Assembly: GCA_030035585.1 (NCBI GenBank)
Contig: CM057464.1
Span: forward strand, 75,996,919 to 76,060,918
Length of the DNA stretch: 64,000 nt
From: Dugong dugon
Lineage: Eukaryota > Chordata > Mammalia > Sirenia > Dugongidae
Reading direction: 5' to 3'
Below the pieces are notes generated by a model. The model was given only the letters and a program-made list of their open reading frames with translations. It had not been told where the DNA came from and did no database searches. Positions 10,770 to 22,697 of this stretch are shown here, piece after piece. The first letter of the stretch is position 1; every line of letters begins with the position of its first letter. The translations under genes were made by a program, and so were the position numbers.

Positions 10770-13470
10770 GTTAGGCATATGAAAACTGAAATGACTAATC
10801 CTGACTTAGAAGTTGCATTGGATGTTTAATAATAAACAAGTGATCTTATTAGCAGTGGTGTTTTAATTTCTCAAATTAGAACTTTTTGGTTTCTGAAGGT
10901 CTGGTCAGTTGTAATCTTACAACTGTTTTTTTTTTGATAATTATGTAATTTACTCTGTAGGTATTTTTATCGGAAAGCCCTCATTTTTTCCTGACATTTA
11001 ATGCCTCTTTGATACAGACTTTGGTATAGTAGTTTTACCTTCACTTTTCTTCTCTCTTTCTTACTTATGTAATTCTTTCACCTTTTGGGGCTTAGACCGT
11101 TGATTGAATATGTGATGTTTTTCTTTGGTAGATTGAGAGTAAGGTAACTGAGGAGTGGAAATACTAAAACTGAATCTAGTACTTGACAGGTTTCTTCTGA
11201 TGAAGATGGGCTACAAGGAACCCAGTGGTATTTGGCATCTGTTTTTTTTTTTTTCCCCTTTGTGACAGGATTATTATGCTCTAGAAGTGTCATTTGGGGG
11301 AGCCAAAGCACTGTGCTATAACTTTGAAGAGTCCATTCAGTATAGAAGGAGGAAAAAAAATAGTGAAATGAAGTTCATGCTTTGCAGGTGTTTGCACGTT
11401 TCTTTCTTCTACTTTAACAGTAAATGGTTAGAAGGATTTGCTAATAGTACGTAAATAAGACTAAGTGCTAAATATTTTTAAACCTAGGCTTTAAGTTTTT
11501 TGCATTTGTGTTATAGCTGTCCTGTTGATGTATGTTTTAAAAGTTAAGAGAAATTAGTATTTTCAGTTAAATATGTGTCATATTACTTCAAATCCGTAGT
11601 TGCTCCAAATTAGACTAAAGATTCCTTGTCTAATTGAGATCCACTATGAAGCGCTTAAAAAGCAACCTTTAGAATGTAGTCTGGATATTTCTGGTCAATG
11701 ACCTGACTAATCTTTTCTGAGTGCTGTAGATGCAGAGCACTGTAAATTATATTAAAAATATTGCCACTTGAGTAGGTCCTTACAGAAGCAATTTTGGTAC
11801 TATTTGGTTGATTAGTGTACATCAGAGCTATTGTTTGAGCTCTCTAGATACAGGTTGTTCAGGAATGTAATAGGATCTGCATACAAATAGCATATTGGAA
11901 TTTGGATTTGGAAAGGATAACTTCTTATTTATTTTATTCTGTCCATCCAGCTTTTCTTTTAGTTTGTTGTATACCATTTAAAATGGATTAGAATTCATTT
12001 TAGTATTTCTTTTTGATATAACCTTGGCATGATCATTTTTCTTTGTCACTCCTCCTGACGCACAAGTATGTGTGCACACATGCACCCAGATAGAAGAGCC
12101 ACATTCTGGGTGGTATTCCTAGCAGGATAATGATAGGATTTATTTGGGGTTGTTAGCTAAAAGGGTGTTTTAACTGGGTGGAGACCGGAAATACTTTAAA
12201 ATATTTATGTCTCTGCATTGCTTTGTGTGTGAGTGAATGTAGTTCCTGTAGAAAAAGTAATCAGCTTCGTGTGTTGGAATGGCAGCTTTGCTACTTTATT
12301 GTCCTCTGGTTTCTCTGTCTTTGTCTAACAAAGAAAATTGATGTTACTTACCTTTTATGAGTGCTGTTCTTTAAAACTTTATGATTGAATGCCTAGTGAA
12401 ATTAACCTTGTGCAGTATGGAATAGCAAAAGTGGAAAGAAGCTGTTTTCTCTCTCTTTCAAAATACTATTTGAATCTAATTTGGGTACAATAATCTCTGC
12501 AGAATTGAAGGAGAAAATTAAAATATTTTTCTTTCCTTCTGAGCGTTGTATTAATTTTCCCCAAATGGCAGAATTATCCAAAATGTTGTGAAGTACTAGG
12601 TTCTAGCAAACTGAGTTGAACTTAGTTGGTATTTATTTTTACTGTATATGTGGTAAATTTAGGTAATTAATAAAGGTTTAAAGGGCTGTGTAACTGATAA
12701 ATTCACCATTTCACTTTCTTAAGCCTAAGAAGTACAATTTGCCTAAATTATGCAAAATGCTAATTAAAGAATTTAATTTGCTAATCATCTCAGTTTGATT
12801 AGAGGCAGATGCTGATTATCTTCATAAGTCTAAATGGACCTTTCAGAGATGGCTTTCATTATTTAAAATCAACTTGTCAAACTAATTAAGACATAAACTT
12901 AAGGAATAACAAATACCAGTAGTTATCTATTCACTTTCAGTGTAATGCAGGGCAGGGTAATTCACATATGCTGTCCACCAAAGACTTGGTATATACAATA
13001 TAGTTGTAAATGTCAGTACTCCCAAAGTTTAGAAGCCTAACATCGTTTGGCTTTTTTACTGAGTTCATTAGATTCTCTGTAGTCATAATTTTGTTGGTCC
13101 TTTGGGTCTCTAATTTTTTCTCCCCTGCTCTTTTCTCCTCCTGCTCTGAGTCAGACAACTTAAGGGAACAGAGACAGTCCTATGCATCTGCATTCAAACT
13201 ATGCATAGAAATAGGCAGATGTATCACAGACAGGTATGTCAGGCTCCCCTTACAGGGGACTAAACCCTTCTCTTAAAAATCTAAGAGATGTGGCAGAAAA
13301 CAGTCTAGGAGACGGGTCATTGTCAGTGCCGGGAGACAGTGGAGACCTCTCAGCAATTTGGATTCTTGCTGCTGGTCTTTGTATTCTTCCTAGCATCTCT
13401 CTTTTATCGGGAGAGCAAAGACAGAAAATGACTTATTGACCAGTCACATGTCTCTGGCTGATTTAGGGTT
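10770..13470. other. Unassigned intronic sequence
   Basis: Mostly unique AT-rich DNA without recognisable repeats apart from the block noted at 12690-12900. No exon seen. Confidence 0.5.
12690..12900. promoter_or_regulatory. AT-rich block with clustered homeodomain-like sites (possible conserved element)
   Basis: No repeat signature seen. Several TAAT/ATTA cores occur close together (GCTAATTAAAGA, TTGCTAATCATC, TTTGATTAGAGGCA, AACTAATTAAGAC) with a GCAGATGCTGATTAT stretch. Such composition is common in conserved non-coding enhancers, but the function is inferred from composition alone. Confidence 0.25.
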
Positions 13471-14152
13471 AACCAAAAACCAAACCAAACCCATTGCCCT
13501 TGTCTTAGTCATCCAGTGCTGCTACAACAGAAATACCACAAGTGGATGGCTTTAACAAAGAGAAATTTATTTCCTCACAGTTAAAGTAGGCTAAGTCCAA
13601 ATTCAGGGCATCAGCTCCAGGGGAAGGCTTTTTCTCTCTGTCGGCCTTGTTCCCTTTGGTGTTCCCCCGGACTAGGAGCTTCTCTGCGCAGGGACCCCAG
13701 TCCAAAGGACGTGCTCTGCCCCCAGCACTGCTTTCTTGATGGTTTGAGGTCCCCAATTCTCTGCTTGCTTCCCTTTCCTTGTATCTCTTGAGAGAGAAAA
13801 AGTGGTGCAGGCCACACCCCAGGGAAACTCCCTTTACATTGGATCAGGGATGTGACCTGGGTAAAGGTGGTGTTACAGTCCCACCCTAATCCTCTTTAAC
13901 ATAAAATTACAATCACAAAATGGAGGCCAACCACACAATTCTGGGAATCATGGCCCAGCCAAATTGATACACACATTTTTGGGGGGACGTAATTCAAACC
14001 ATGACAGCCGTGGAGTTGATTCTAACTCATACTGACCCTATACAACAGAGTAGAACTGCCCTGTAGGGTTTCCAAGGAGCGACTGGTAGATTCCAGCTGC
14101 CCACCTTTTGGTTAGCAGCCTGCGCTCTTAACCACTGTACCACCAGGGCTCC
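13471..14152 (-). mobile_element. AfroSINE copy, - strand, split by an LTR insertion
   Basis: The tail lies at 13471-13500 and the body and head at 14007-14152. A MaLR-like solo LTR occupies the middle. The outer flanks share TTTAGGGTTAA (before 13471 and after 14152), the SINE's own target-site duplication. The SINE therefore predates the LTR. Confidence 0.9.
13501..14006 (-). mobile_element. ERVL-MaLR-like solo LTR, - strand (subtype 2), inside an AfroSINE
   Basis: Same ends as the 9474 LTR, in antisense. The central block differs (CCCTTTACATTGGATCAGGG). Flanking pentamers GCCCT and GCCGT are a likely target-site duplication. Its position inside an AfroSINE makes it younger than that SINE. 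Confidence 0.85.
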
Positions 14153-14387
14153 AGTTTAGGGTTAAGACTATGGAAACCAAGGCAGAAACTGCATTGCATC
14201 TGACTTTAGTCAAATACAAATGGCCCAGTAACAGAAGTTGTTTGGGGTTTTGCTTTGTAGACCTAGGTTGTTAGAATAGGAGGTCTGTCCTACAAAACAA
14301 AATTAATAGACATATGAATGCTGCTTTACCAAGGTCCAGGGTAGCAGGATGAGGTAGTATGCTGTCTAAGCCAGGTATTAGTCCAGA

Positions 14388-14622
14388 GAGGCAGTATAGC
14401 CTGGTGTTGAAGAGCTCAGGTGCCACGCTGCCTAGGGTTGATACTGGCACTCCCACTTACTAACTGTTTATCCTCTCTGTGATTTGGTTTCCTCATCTGT
14501 GAAATAGAGAATATAATAGTACTACATAAGGTTGGGATACTTCGATAAGTTAATTCACATAAAGTACTTAGAACAGTGCCTGGCGCATAGTAGGCAAGCA
14601 CACAAGTATTAACTGTTATGCA
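14388..14622 (+). mobile_element. MIR SINE, + strand, near full length
   Basis: From GGCAGTATAGCCTGGTGTTG through TTTGGTTTCCTCATCTGTGA to GAACAGTGCCTGGCGCATAG. The best-preserved MIR in the window. Confidence 0.88.
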
Positions 14623-15460
14623 TCTTTTTTATTTGTTACTGTTTCAGCTTCTGCTGGAGATATACAAGAGGTATAGAACATTGTGGATTCTGTCCACCAA
14701 TATCTACTTGAGCCGTTTAAAAATTATTGCTATAAATGTGTACAATAACAAAATTCTAAGAACTTCAGTTGTGTAAGATAAGCTAACATAATCTGAAATA
14801 CTAGAGTCTTATTAAAATGAATAAATACAGATTTTAGTCCAAATCTTGCTGCTTTTTATGTAGTGTGAAGGGGCTAGGACTATGTTCAAATAAATGTGAG
14901 ACCTACAACAGGACAGTTTGCCTAAAAACTCAGGATTTGAAGCATTTTGTGCTAATTGTATACTTAAGGGAGTTCGATTGATCTTGTCGCATTAAATTTA
15001 TTAGGCAGACTATGAGGGGGAGAATAAAAGCCTTGATTCAGTAGATGTTAGTAGACAGGTAAAGAACAGAAAAATTTGCATATTAGTGAGATTTCCAAGA
15101 TTGAGTATGTGCCATATCTCTAAAAGTTCTTAAACCTTGTAGAAGGTTGCTGGTTTATGCTGAGTTTTAGAATAGGAATGTCAAAGACTAAAGAACTTGT
15201 ACTCTATTAAAGTAAAGCAAAGAGATTTATTAAGGATTCAAAACAGTTTGAATGGGGAAGGGGGCACCCAAAGTGAAGCCATGATGTGTTCTGAGGTACT
15301 TAAATCACAAAGACATGTTTATACAGTAAAACCAGGAACTTTAGATACAGTATTCTGATTGGAGGGTTTTCATCAAGGGAGTTAGAGGCAGGCGGGCTTA
15401 CTCGAAGCTGGGAGCTTTCTGTGATTTCTTTAAAGAGTATATGTGTGCTTTGTTGGTTAG

Positions 15461-15954
15461 TGTCTTAGTCATGTAGTGCTGCTGTAACAGAAATACCACA
15501 AGTAGATGGCTTTAACAAAGACAAATTTATTCTCTCACAGTCTAGTAGGCTACAGTCAGCTCCAGTGGAAGGCTTTCTCTCTCTGTCAGCTCTGGAGGAA
15601 GGTACTTCTTGTCAATCTTCCCTTGGTCTGGAAGCTTCTCTGCACAGGAACCTGGGTCTAAAGGGTGCGCTCTGCTCCCGGGTCTGTTTTCTTGGTGGTA
15701 TGATGTCCCCACTCTCTACTTGCTTCCCTTTCCTTTTGCCTCTTGTAAGATAAAAGGTGGTGCAGGCTACACTCCAGGGAAACTCCCTTTACATTGGATC
15801 AGGGATGTGACCTTGAAGGGGTGTTACAATACCACCCTAATCCTCTTTAGCATAAAATTACAATCACAAAATTGAGGACAACCAGACAATACTGAGAATC
15901 ATGACCTAACAAAGTTGGTACAAAGTTTTGGGGGACACAGTTCAATCCATAACA
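15461..15954 (-). mobile_element. ERVL-MaLR-like solo LTR, - strand (subtype 2)
   Basis: Antisense copy starting TGTCTTAGTCATGTAGTGCT and ending near CCATAACA. It has the subtype-2 centre. Flanks GTTAG and GGTAG may be the duplicated target. Confidence 0.85.
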
Positions 15955-16189
15955 GGTAGTTACTACTTGGTGATATGCATGCTTTATTGATTAGTTAGTT
16001 CTTAAAATTGCAGAAGTACCTGACTGTAGAGATTTCCAGAATGATCACAAGACATTCTTTTCTGCTAGCACAGTTCTCTTGCACAGTGTGGTTTCTCTGG
16101 GAACATACTAACAACATTCTTTCTTAGCTTGATTACAAAAACAAACATTTCCTTAGATATCAGTTACAAAGATAAACATTTTTTTTCCA

Positions 16190-17640
16190 TTTTTATATAT
16201 ATATTTTTATTGTACTTTAAGTGAAAGTTTACGATTCAAGTTAATCTCTCATGCAAAAATTTATATATACATTGTTATGTGACCGTAATTGCTCTCCCTA
16301 TATTGTGACAGCACACTCCTCCTTTCCACCCCTGATTTCCTGTGTCCATTCAACCAGCTCCTGACCCTCTCTGCCCTCTCATCTCACTTCCAGACAGGAG
16401 CTGCCCATTTAGTCTCATTATCTACTTGAGCTAAGAAGCACACTCTTCACGAGTATCATTTTATATCCCACAGTCTAGTCTAATCTTTGTCTGAAGAGTT
16501 GGCCTTGGAAATGGTTTTAGTTCTGGGTTGACAGAGAGTCTCGGAGCCATGATTTCTGGGTTTCCTCCAGTTTCAGTCTGACCATTAAGTCTGGTCTTTT
16601 TACTAGAATTTGAGTACTACACCCCTCTTTTCTCCTTCTCCATCAGGAACTCTCTGTTGTGTTCCCTGTCAGGGTGGTCATTGGTGGTAGCCGGGCACCA
16701 TCTAGTTCTTCTGGTCTCAGGCTGATGCAGTCTCTGCTTTTTGTGGCCCTTTCTGTCTCTCTGGCTTATACTTTCCTTGTGACTTTGTTGTTCTTCATTC
16801 TCCTTTACTCCAGGTGGGTTGGGACCAATTGATGCATCTTAGATGGCCGCTTGCAAGCTTTTAAGACCCCAGATGCCACCTACCAAAGTAGGATGCAGAA
16901 CATTTTTTTAATAAGCTTGTTATGCCAATTGACCAGGATGTCCCCTGAAAACGTGGTCCCCAGATCCCCGCCCCTGCTACTCTGTCCCTTGACGTGTTTG
17001 GTTGTATTCAGGAAACTTCTTAGCCTTGGTTTATTCCAGTTGTCCTGACTTCCCCTGTAGTGTGTGCTGTCCTTCCCTTCACCTAAGATAATTCTTGTCT
17101 ACCATCTAGTTAGTGAATAACCCTCACCCTCCCTCCCCACCCTTGTAACCATCAAAGAATGTTTTCTTCTGTGTTTAAACCTTTTCTTGAGTTCTTATAT
17201 TAGTGGTCTTATACAATATTTGTCCTTTTGTGACTGACTAAATTCACTTAGCATAATGCCTTCCAGATTCCTCCATGTTATAAGATGTTTCACGGATTCA
17301 TCATTGTTCTTTATTGTTCCGTAGTATTCCATTGTGTGAATATACCATAATTTGTTTATCCATTCATCCATTGTTGGGCACCTAGGTTGTTTCCATCTTT
17401 TTGCTGTTGTGAACAGTGCTGCAATGAACATGGGTCTGCATATATCTATTCGGGTGATGGCTCTTATTTCTCTAGGATATATTCCAAGGAATATATGAGC
17501 TGGATCGTGTGGTACTTCTATTTCTAGCTTTTTAAGGAAGCACCAAATTGATTTCCAAAGTGGTTGTACCATTTTACATCCCTACCAACAGTGTATAAGT
17601 GTTCCAGTCTAGTCTACAATCTTTCCAACATTTATTATCT
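16190..17640 (-). mobile_element. L1 copy, - strand, 5'-truncated, 3' UTR and end of ORF2
   Basis: The left part is an L1 3' UTR in antisense (TTTTTATTGTACTTTAAGTG onward). From about 17195 to 17570 the - strand reads the C-terminus of ORF2: MFIAALFTTAKRWKQPRCPT, WYIHTMEYYGTI and NLEGIMLSEFSQSQKDKY. The ORF2 tail is open for about 125 codons, which suggests moderate age. Confidence 0.92.
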
Positions 17641-18068
17641 TGTGGACAAACATTTCTTTAGATACTAGATGCAGTCAGTTTAAAGGTTAATGGTTGTTAA
17701 AGAAATGAGTAAACATTAAGATGGAGTCTGGACTCAGTCCTCAGGGTAGCCATTTTACTAAGATCAAATGCTTTAATTTTAGAGCTCTCACACAGGAGGA
17801 ATGTGTGTTCTGTGTATCACCTCGCACGGCTGTGAACTAGATTGTCTGGAATTTGCAAAGAAAGGTTTTCAATTTTATATCATCTTGAAGCTTTCATATG
17901 GATTTAACAGTTTCTCAGTGTGATTGAAGTAAATGTAGCTAAAATTGCATATTCTTGAAGTGATAAGAATGGAAAATAACTTCTGTTCTTAAATAGTGAG
18001 TATGCTAATATTACATATTCTGCATTTGGCAAATGTAGTGAAAATTAATTTATAACCTAGTAGCCAAG

Positions 18069-18587
18069 TTAAATGGATTGAATCGTGTCTCCCCAAAATG
18101 TGCATCAACTTGGCTAGGTCATGATTCCCAGTATTGTGTGGTTGTCCACCATTTTGTCATCTGATGTGATTTTCCTGTGTATTGTAAATCCTACCTCTCT
18201 GGTGTTAATGAGGCAGGAATAGAGGTAGTTATGTTAATGAGGCAGGACTCAATCTACAAAATTAGTTTGTGTCTTGAGTCAATCTCTTTTGGATATAAAA
18301 GAGAGAATTGAGCAGAGAGACAGGGAGACCTCATACTACAAGAAAGCAGTACCAGGAGCAGAGTGTCCTTTGGACCCGAGGTTCCTGCGCTAAGAAGCTT
18401 CTAGACCAGGGGAAGATTGATGACAAGGACCTTCCCCCAGAACCAACAGAGAGAGAGAGCCTTTCCTTAGAGCTGGCACGCTGAATTTGGACTTCTAGCC
18501 TACTAGATTGTGAGAGAATAAATCTCTCTTTGTTAAAGCCATCTACTTGTGGTATTTGTGTTATAGCAGCACTAAATAACTAATACA
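18069..18587 (+). mobile_element. ERVL-MaLR-like solo LTR, + strand (subtype 1)
   Basis: Starts near AATGGATTGAATCGTGTC and ends AACTAATACA. Has the ATTTTGTCATCTGATGTGAT segment, a TATA-like GGATATAAAAGAG and AATAAA near the 3' end. CCAAG flanks both sides. Confidence 0.85.
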
Positions 18588-18627
18588 CCAAGTATTATTA
18601 TGTAGATAATAAAGGTATTTAGAAATG

Positions 18628-18834
18628 TTAAGTGGCATGATGGTTAAGTACTCAGCTATTAACTGAAAGGTTGGAGGTTCAAATTTACCCAGAGATGCCT
18701 TGCAAGAAAGTCCTGGCAGTCTTCTTCTAAAAGGTCACAGTCATTGAAAACCCTATGCAGCACAGCTCTACTCTGAAACACATGGGATCACCATGAATCG
18801 AAATTGAGTCAACAGCAAATGGTTTTGTTTTGTT
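18628..18834 (+). mobile_element. AfroSINE copy, + strand, diverged
   Basis: The head-like sequence GGCATGATGGTTAAGTACTC and a B-box-like GGAGGTTCAAATTT are followed by the conserved body and a tail ending in GGTTTTGTTTTG. More diverged than the copies at 3311 or 52207. Confidence 0.8.
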
Positions 18835-18888
18835 ATAAATGCTTACAGCTAATAAATATTTTGCATTCTAAGAAATTACCTTAGGTCG

Positions 18889-19479
18889 TGTCGTGGATTA
18901 AAGATGGCCACATTTTTTTTATACTTTCTTACTGAGAGGTGGGATTTATGCCACCTCCCCTTGAATTTGAGCATGTTTTATAACTGCTTTGACCAATAGA
19001 ATACGGCAGAAGTTTGATACTTTACCTGTTTCCGGGCACAGATCTTAAGACACTGAGTTTCCACTTCCTGTCTTTGAAATATTCTCTTTGGGAGCCCTGA
19101 GATGTGTGTAAGAAGTCCAGGAATTCTCAGACTGACTTGCCAGAGAGGTCTATTCTGAAATTTGGCCTAGCCCAGCAACCAGCAAGCCTGAGAGGCCATA
19201 GCTTGGCACTTGTCGACAGTTCTAGCTCTGCCCAGCCTTTTAGCTGTCCCACCAAGGAGCCAGCCATGTGAGTGAAGCCATTTTTGACCCTTTAGAACAG
19301 TCTTTCACCCACAGTCTTTCCGCCAACTAGTGGCTCCATTTAGTGCTTCATGGAGCAGGAAAATTGCCCAGCTGAGCCCTTCTTGAATTGCTGACCCACA
19401 AAATTAGAAGATATAATAAAATTGTTTGAAGCTGCTAAGTTTTGTGGTAATTTGTTATGTAACAGTAGATAATTAGAAC
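18889..19479 (+). mobile_element. MLT1-like LTR fossil, + strand
   Basis: Starts TGTCGTGGATTAAAGATGGC. The 3' part carries CTGCTAAGTTTTGTGGTAAT and GTAACAGTAGATAATTAGAA, which I associate with old MLT1 LTRs of the ERVL-MaLR group. More diverged than the LTRs above, so probably older. Confidence 0.7.
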
Positions 19480-20053
19480 TGGTGGCTAAGTTAGAGCATC
19501 TGGCTTCTTTAATTTGAGCTCAAAACAAAATAAAAAAATCTACCCCAAATTCCCCAAAACAATCCTACCATGATTTGGAAGGTTTATGAAATGTAATGAA
19601 AGATAATGTAACACAAGATTATTATTAATAGTATGGAAAATGAAAATTCTGATAATTATGTGAGTGAAGAAGATACCTCTGAGGGAGCTCAGATTACTCA
19701 GAAGGGAGAGAAATGGGAAGGTTGTTCATAAATGCTTTTCACCTTTCAGAAATTCAGTGGGTGGAGCTGCTTGAAAAGAGTTAGCTGAGAAGTTTGTGGC
19801 TTTCTCATTTTGAAGAACTGATGTTTGCCACATCTCTAAGATTTTCCAGGAATCTGAGAATCCTTTGATTCCCTTTACTTCCAAAGATACGTTTTACCTT
19901 TCAAGACCCTGGGGAAGTGAGGTAATAAGGTAGTTGGTACTCTTATATAGTGCCATTACCCACTGAGAGTGCCAAAATTTAAAGTAGACCAAACTAATGA
20001 GCTTATTTCATGGGATAGATTGCGGATTGTCCTTTCTACTTACTAAATTTAAT

Positions 20054-20224
20054 TCCACTGGTGGCACAGTAGTTCAGAGCTTAGGCTGCTAACCAAAAGG
20101 TCAGCAGTTCAAATCTACCAGCTGCTCCTTGGAAACCCTATGGGGCAGTTCTCCTCTGTCCTGTAGGGTCACTATGAGTCAGAATTGACTTGATGACAAC
20201 AGGGTTTTTTTTTGTTTTTTTTTT
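20054..20224 (+). mobile_element. AfroSINE copy, + strand
   Basis: The head has CTGGTGGCACAGTAG and CAGCAGTTCAAATC. The body is shortened as in the 10419 copy, and the tail ends in ACAGGGTTTTTTT. The short body (no TTTACAGCC block) marks a subfamily or internal deletion. Confidence 0.88.
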
Positions 20225-20697
20225 AAATAAAGTGGTGAATACCCAGTATGTTCAGAACAACTATGTAGGTGCTATGGGGAATTTAAAAGGGGTATAAATA
20301 AATGAGAAAAAAGGTTACTATGGACACCATACCATACAAGGTCCTTGATTTTTGTGAGCTCTGTTGAAATGGTTGCAGACTTTTATTTTCGACATTTCAT
20401 GTTCTAAATATATGGAGTTTAGCTTATGATAGGTAAGGAGGGATTTTAATTCATATGGAAAACGTGTAGAAATTATTTCCTATTGAAAAACTGGGGGAAA
20501 AAACCAACAACAACAAAAAAACCCAAAAAGCTTTATTTTCTAAGTCCAGGGAAGTAGGACAGTTGGAGCCTAATAAGCACATTTGCTGCTATTATAACAT
20601 TTTGCTTAAGCACCAGGAGAATCATGGATGAATGTAAACATGTACACAGCTGTTTGAATTTGATGCTCAGCTTTCTGGATTCCTTAAGCTGTATTAC

Positions 20698-20775
20698 TTT
20701 TGGATTGTATCACTTTTTTTTTTTTTTTTTGGATTGTATCACTCTTTACGCTGTGTCGCTTTTGGATTGTAATGA
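20698..20775. repeat. Poly-T run flanked by direct repeats
   Basis: GGATTGTATCACT occurs at 20702-20714 and again at 20731-20743, with an unbroken T run between. A third partial copy (GGATTGTAAT) follows at 20764. See findings. Confidence 0.8.
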
Positions 20776-22210
20776 TCTTCCTGGAGGCAAGAAACAAAAT
20801 GAACAAGATGCAGTGTCAAAATTCTCTTTTAAATTTCCCAAGGCTGCTCTTGTTTATTTCTACAAAATAGAAATAATTTTGGCTTTTTCTTTTTTTTTGG
20901 TAACTTAAAACTAACAGTAGTAAAGAACGTATCAGTAAGGAACAAGTGGTTGTATTTTGAGTAAGATCAATGTCTAGATCATTATAGAGAACAATGTGAT
21001 GGGTCCAGGATGTATGAATCCAGTGTTTTCTGTATCATTTTTGCAAGTTTGGGGACACAGAATGAAAATAGCCATATTGAGGCAGGGTAGGAGGGCAGAC
21101 TTTGGAAGGAGAAGGTATTATATTGCAATATGAATAAAATACACATTTAGAACATTTAGCCAGAATGATGGCTATTAAGAGAGGTTCACATTGATGTTAT
21201 ATTTTGCTCAAGATTAAAATGAGCTCTCGTCTCATAATTTCTGATGTAGAGGAATAAATGGAGGGCTGCGAATTGGTGGGTTCAGAAGAGTAGCCCCTGG
21301 GTAGTGCAGGGATCTGTCGCACTCTAGTGTTTCAGTACTTGAGAACTGGATGCCCCTGAACAACGCCATCCCTTCTGAGTGGCACCATGGCTTCTTCCTG
21401 TATTTGAATCCATATCTTAAATGCAGGTGAAGCACTTGAACATTTTAGGACTGTAATTAGGGATAGAATTGTAACTTGGGATAAGGATATAGCCAGTGGG
21501 AGGAAGTTACTGATAGACTTTGAAGTAAGATAAGTGGTAGGTGGCCTTTTTCTCTTCATTGGTGCTGGGCACAGTTATGAGATGATGGGGAATGCTTGTC
21601 CAAGTGAATGACAGTGTCAAGAAGTGACTTGGAAGAACCTTATCAGTCCTTTCCCCACCAAGATACCCCAAGTAAATGCATGATTTATATAAAGTGTGCT
21701 TGCTGTACAAATCCATCTTTAAGATAAGTTCTCTAGCTACCAGAGTGACACTCCTAAGCTCATTTTACATAGAAATTCTGGAGCCACTGCCTCTTTTGCG
21801 TTACTTTGTAACTAGTATTTAATAAATGGTCTGTGTATCCAGCATTATGCTGCTTGTTATGGAGGATTTGGATTAATATGTTTATAGTTTGGGAGATCAG
21901 GAAAAGACTTTTCATGAAATAGAGAATGAGGCAAAATAGTTGAATGTTTGATATGGTCTATAAGAGCTATGAAAAAGAAAAGAGGGCATTGCCATGGACT
22001 GGATTAACCAAGGAAGGCATCACTGAGCTATCATAAGATGAGGCAAAAGATGTCAGAGAGATATTCTGATGAGTGGAATGTCCTGTATCAACCACAAACT
22101 CAAGTGTCTGAATAATTTTCTGAGGAACTAAAAATGTTGAATTGGGTCAACAAATAGAACACCTTGGTCAAAGCCATAAAGCTGACTTCTAGTATTTTCA
22201 GTTATAAATT

Positions 22211-22697
22211 ATCATGGACTGAATTGTGTCCCCCAGAAATGTGTGTCAACTTGGTTGGGCCATGATTCCCAGTACTGTGTGGTTGTCCTCCATGTTAAAG
22301 AGGATTAGGGTGGGATTGTAACACCTTTACTAAGGTCACATCCCTGATCCAATGTAAAGGGAGTTTCCCTGGGGTGTACCTGCACCACTTTTTATCTTAC
22401 AAGAGATAAAAGGCAAGATAATTGAGCAGAGAGGGGGTACTTCATACCACTAAGAAAGAAGCACCAGGAGCAGAGTGTGTCGTTTGGACCTGGGGTTCCT
22501 TTGCAGAGAAACTCCTGATCCAGGGGAAGATTGATGACAAGGACCTTCCTCCAGAGCGGACAGAGAAAGCCTTCCTCTGGAGCTGATGTCCTGAATTTGG
22601 ACTTCTAGCCTACTAGACTGTGAGAAAATAAATTTCTCTTTGTTAAAGCCGTCCACTTGTGGTATTTCTGTTATAGCAGCACTATATGACTAGGACA
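22211..22697 (+). mobile_element. ERVL-MaLR-like solo LTR, + strand (subtype 2)
   Basis: Starts near TCATGGACTGAATTGTGTC and ends ATGACTAGGACA. The central block is the subtype-2 form in sense (GATCCAATGTAAAGGGAG). Flanks AAATT and GAATT are a possible duplication. Confidence 0.83.

Noticed and set aside
12690-12900. PRIM2 or other exon in the AT-rich block
   Set aside because: All frames contain stops at short intervals. Retained only as a possible regulatory block.
17195-17572. 125-codon - strand frame as a gene
   Set aside because: Residues such as WYIHTMEYY mark it as the L1 ORF2 C-terminus.
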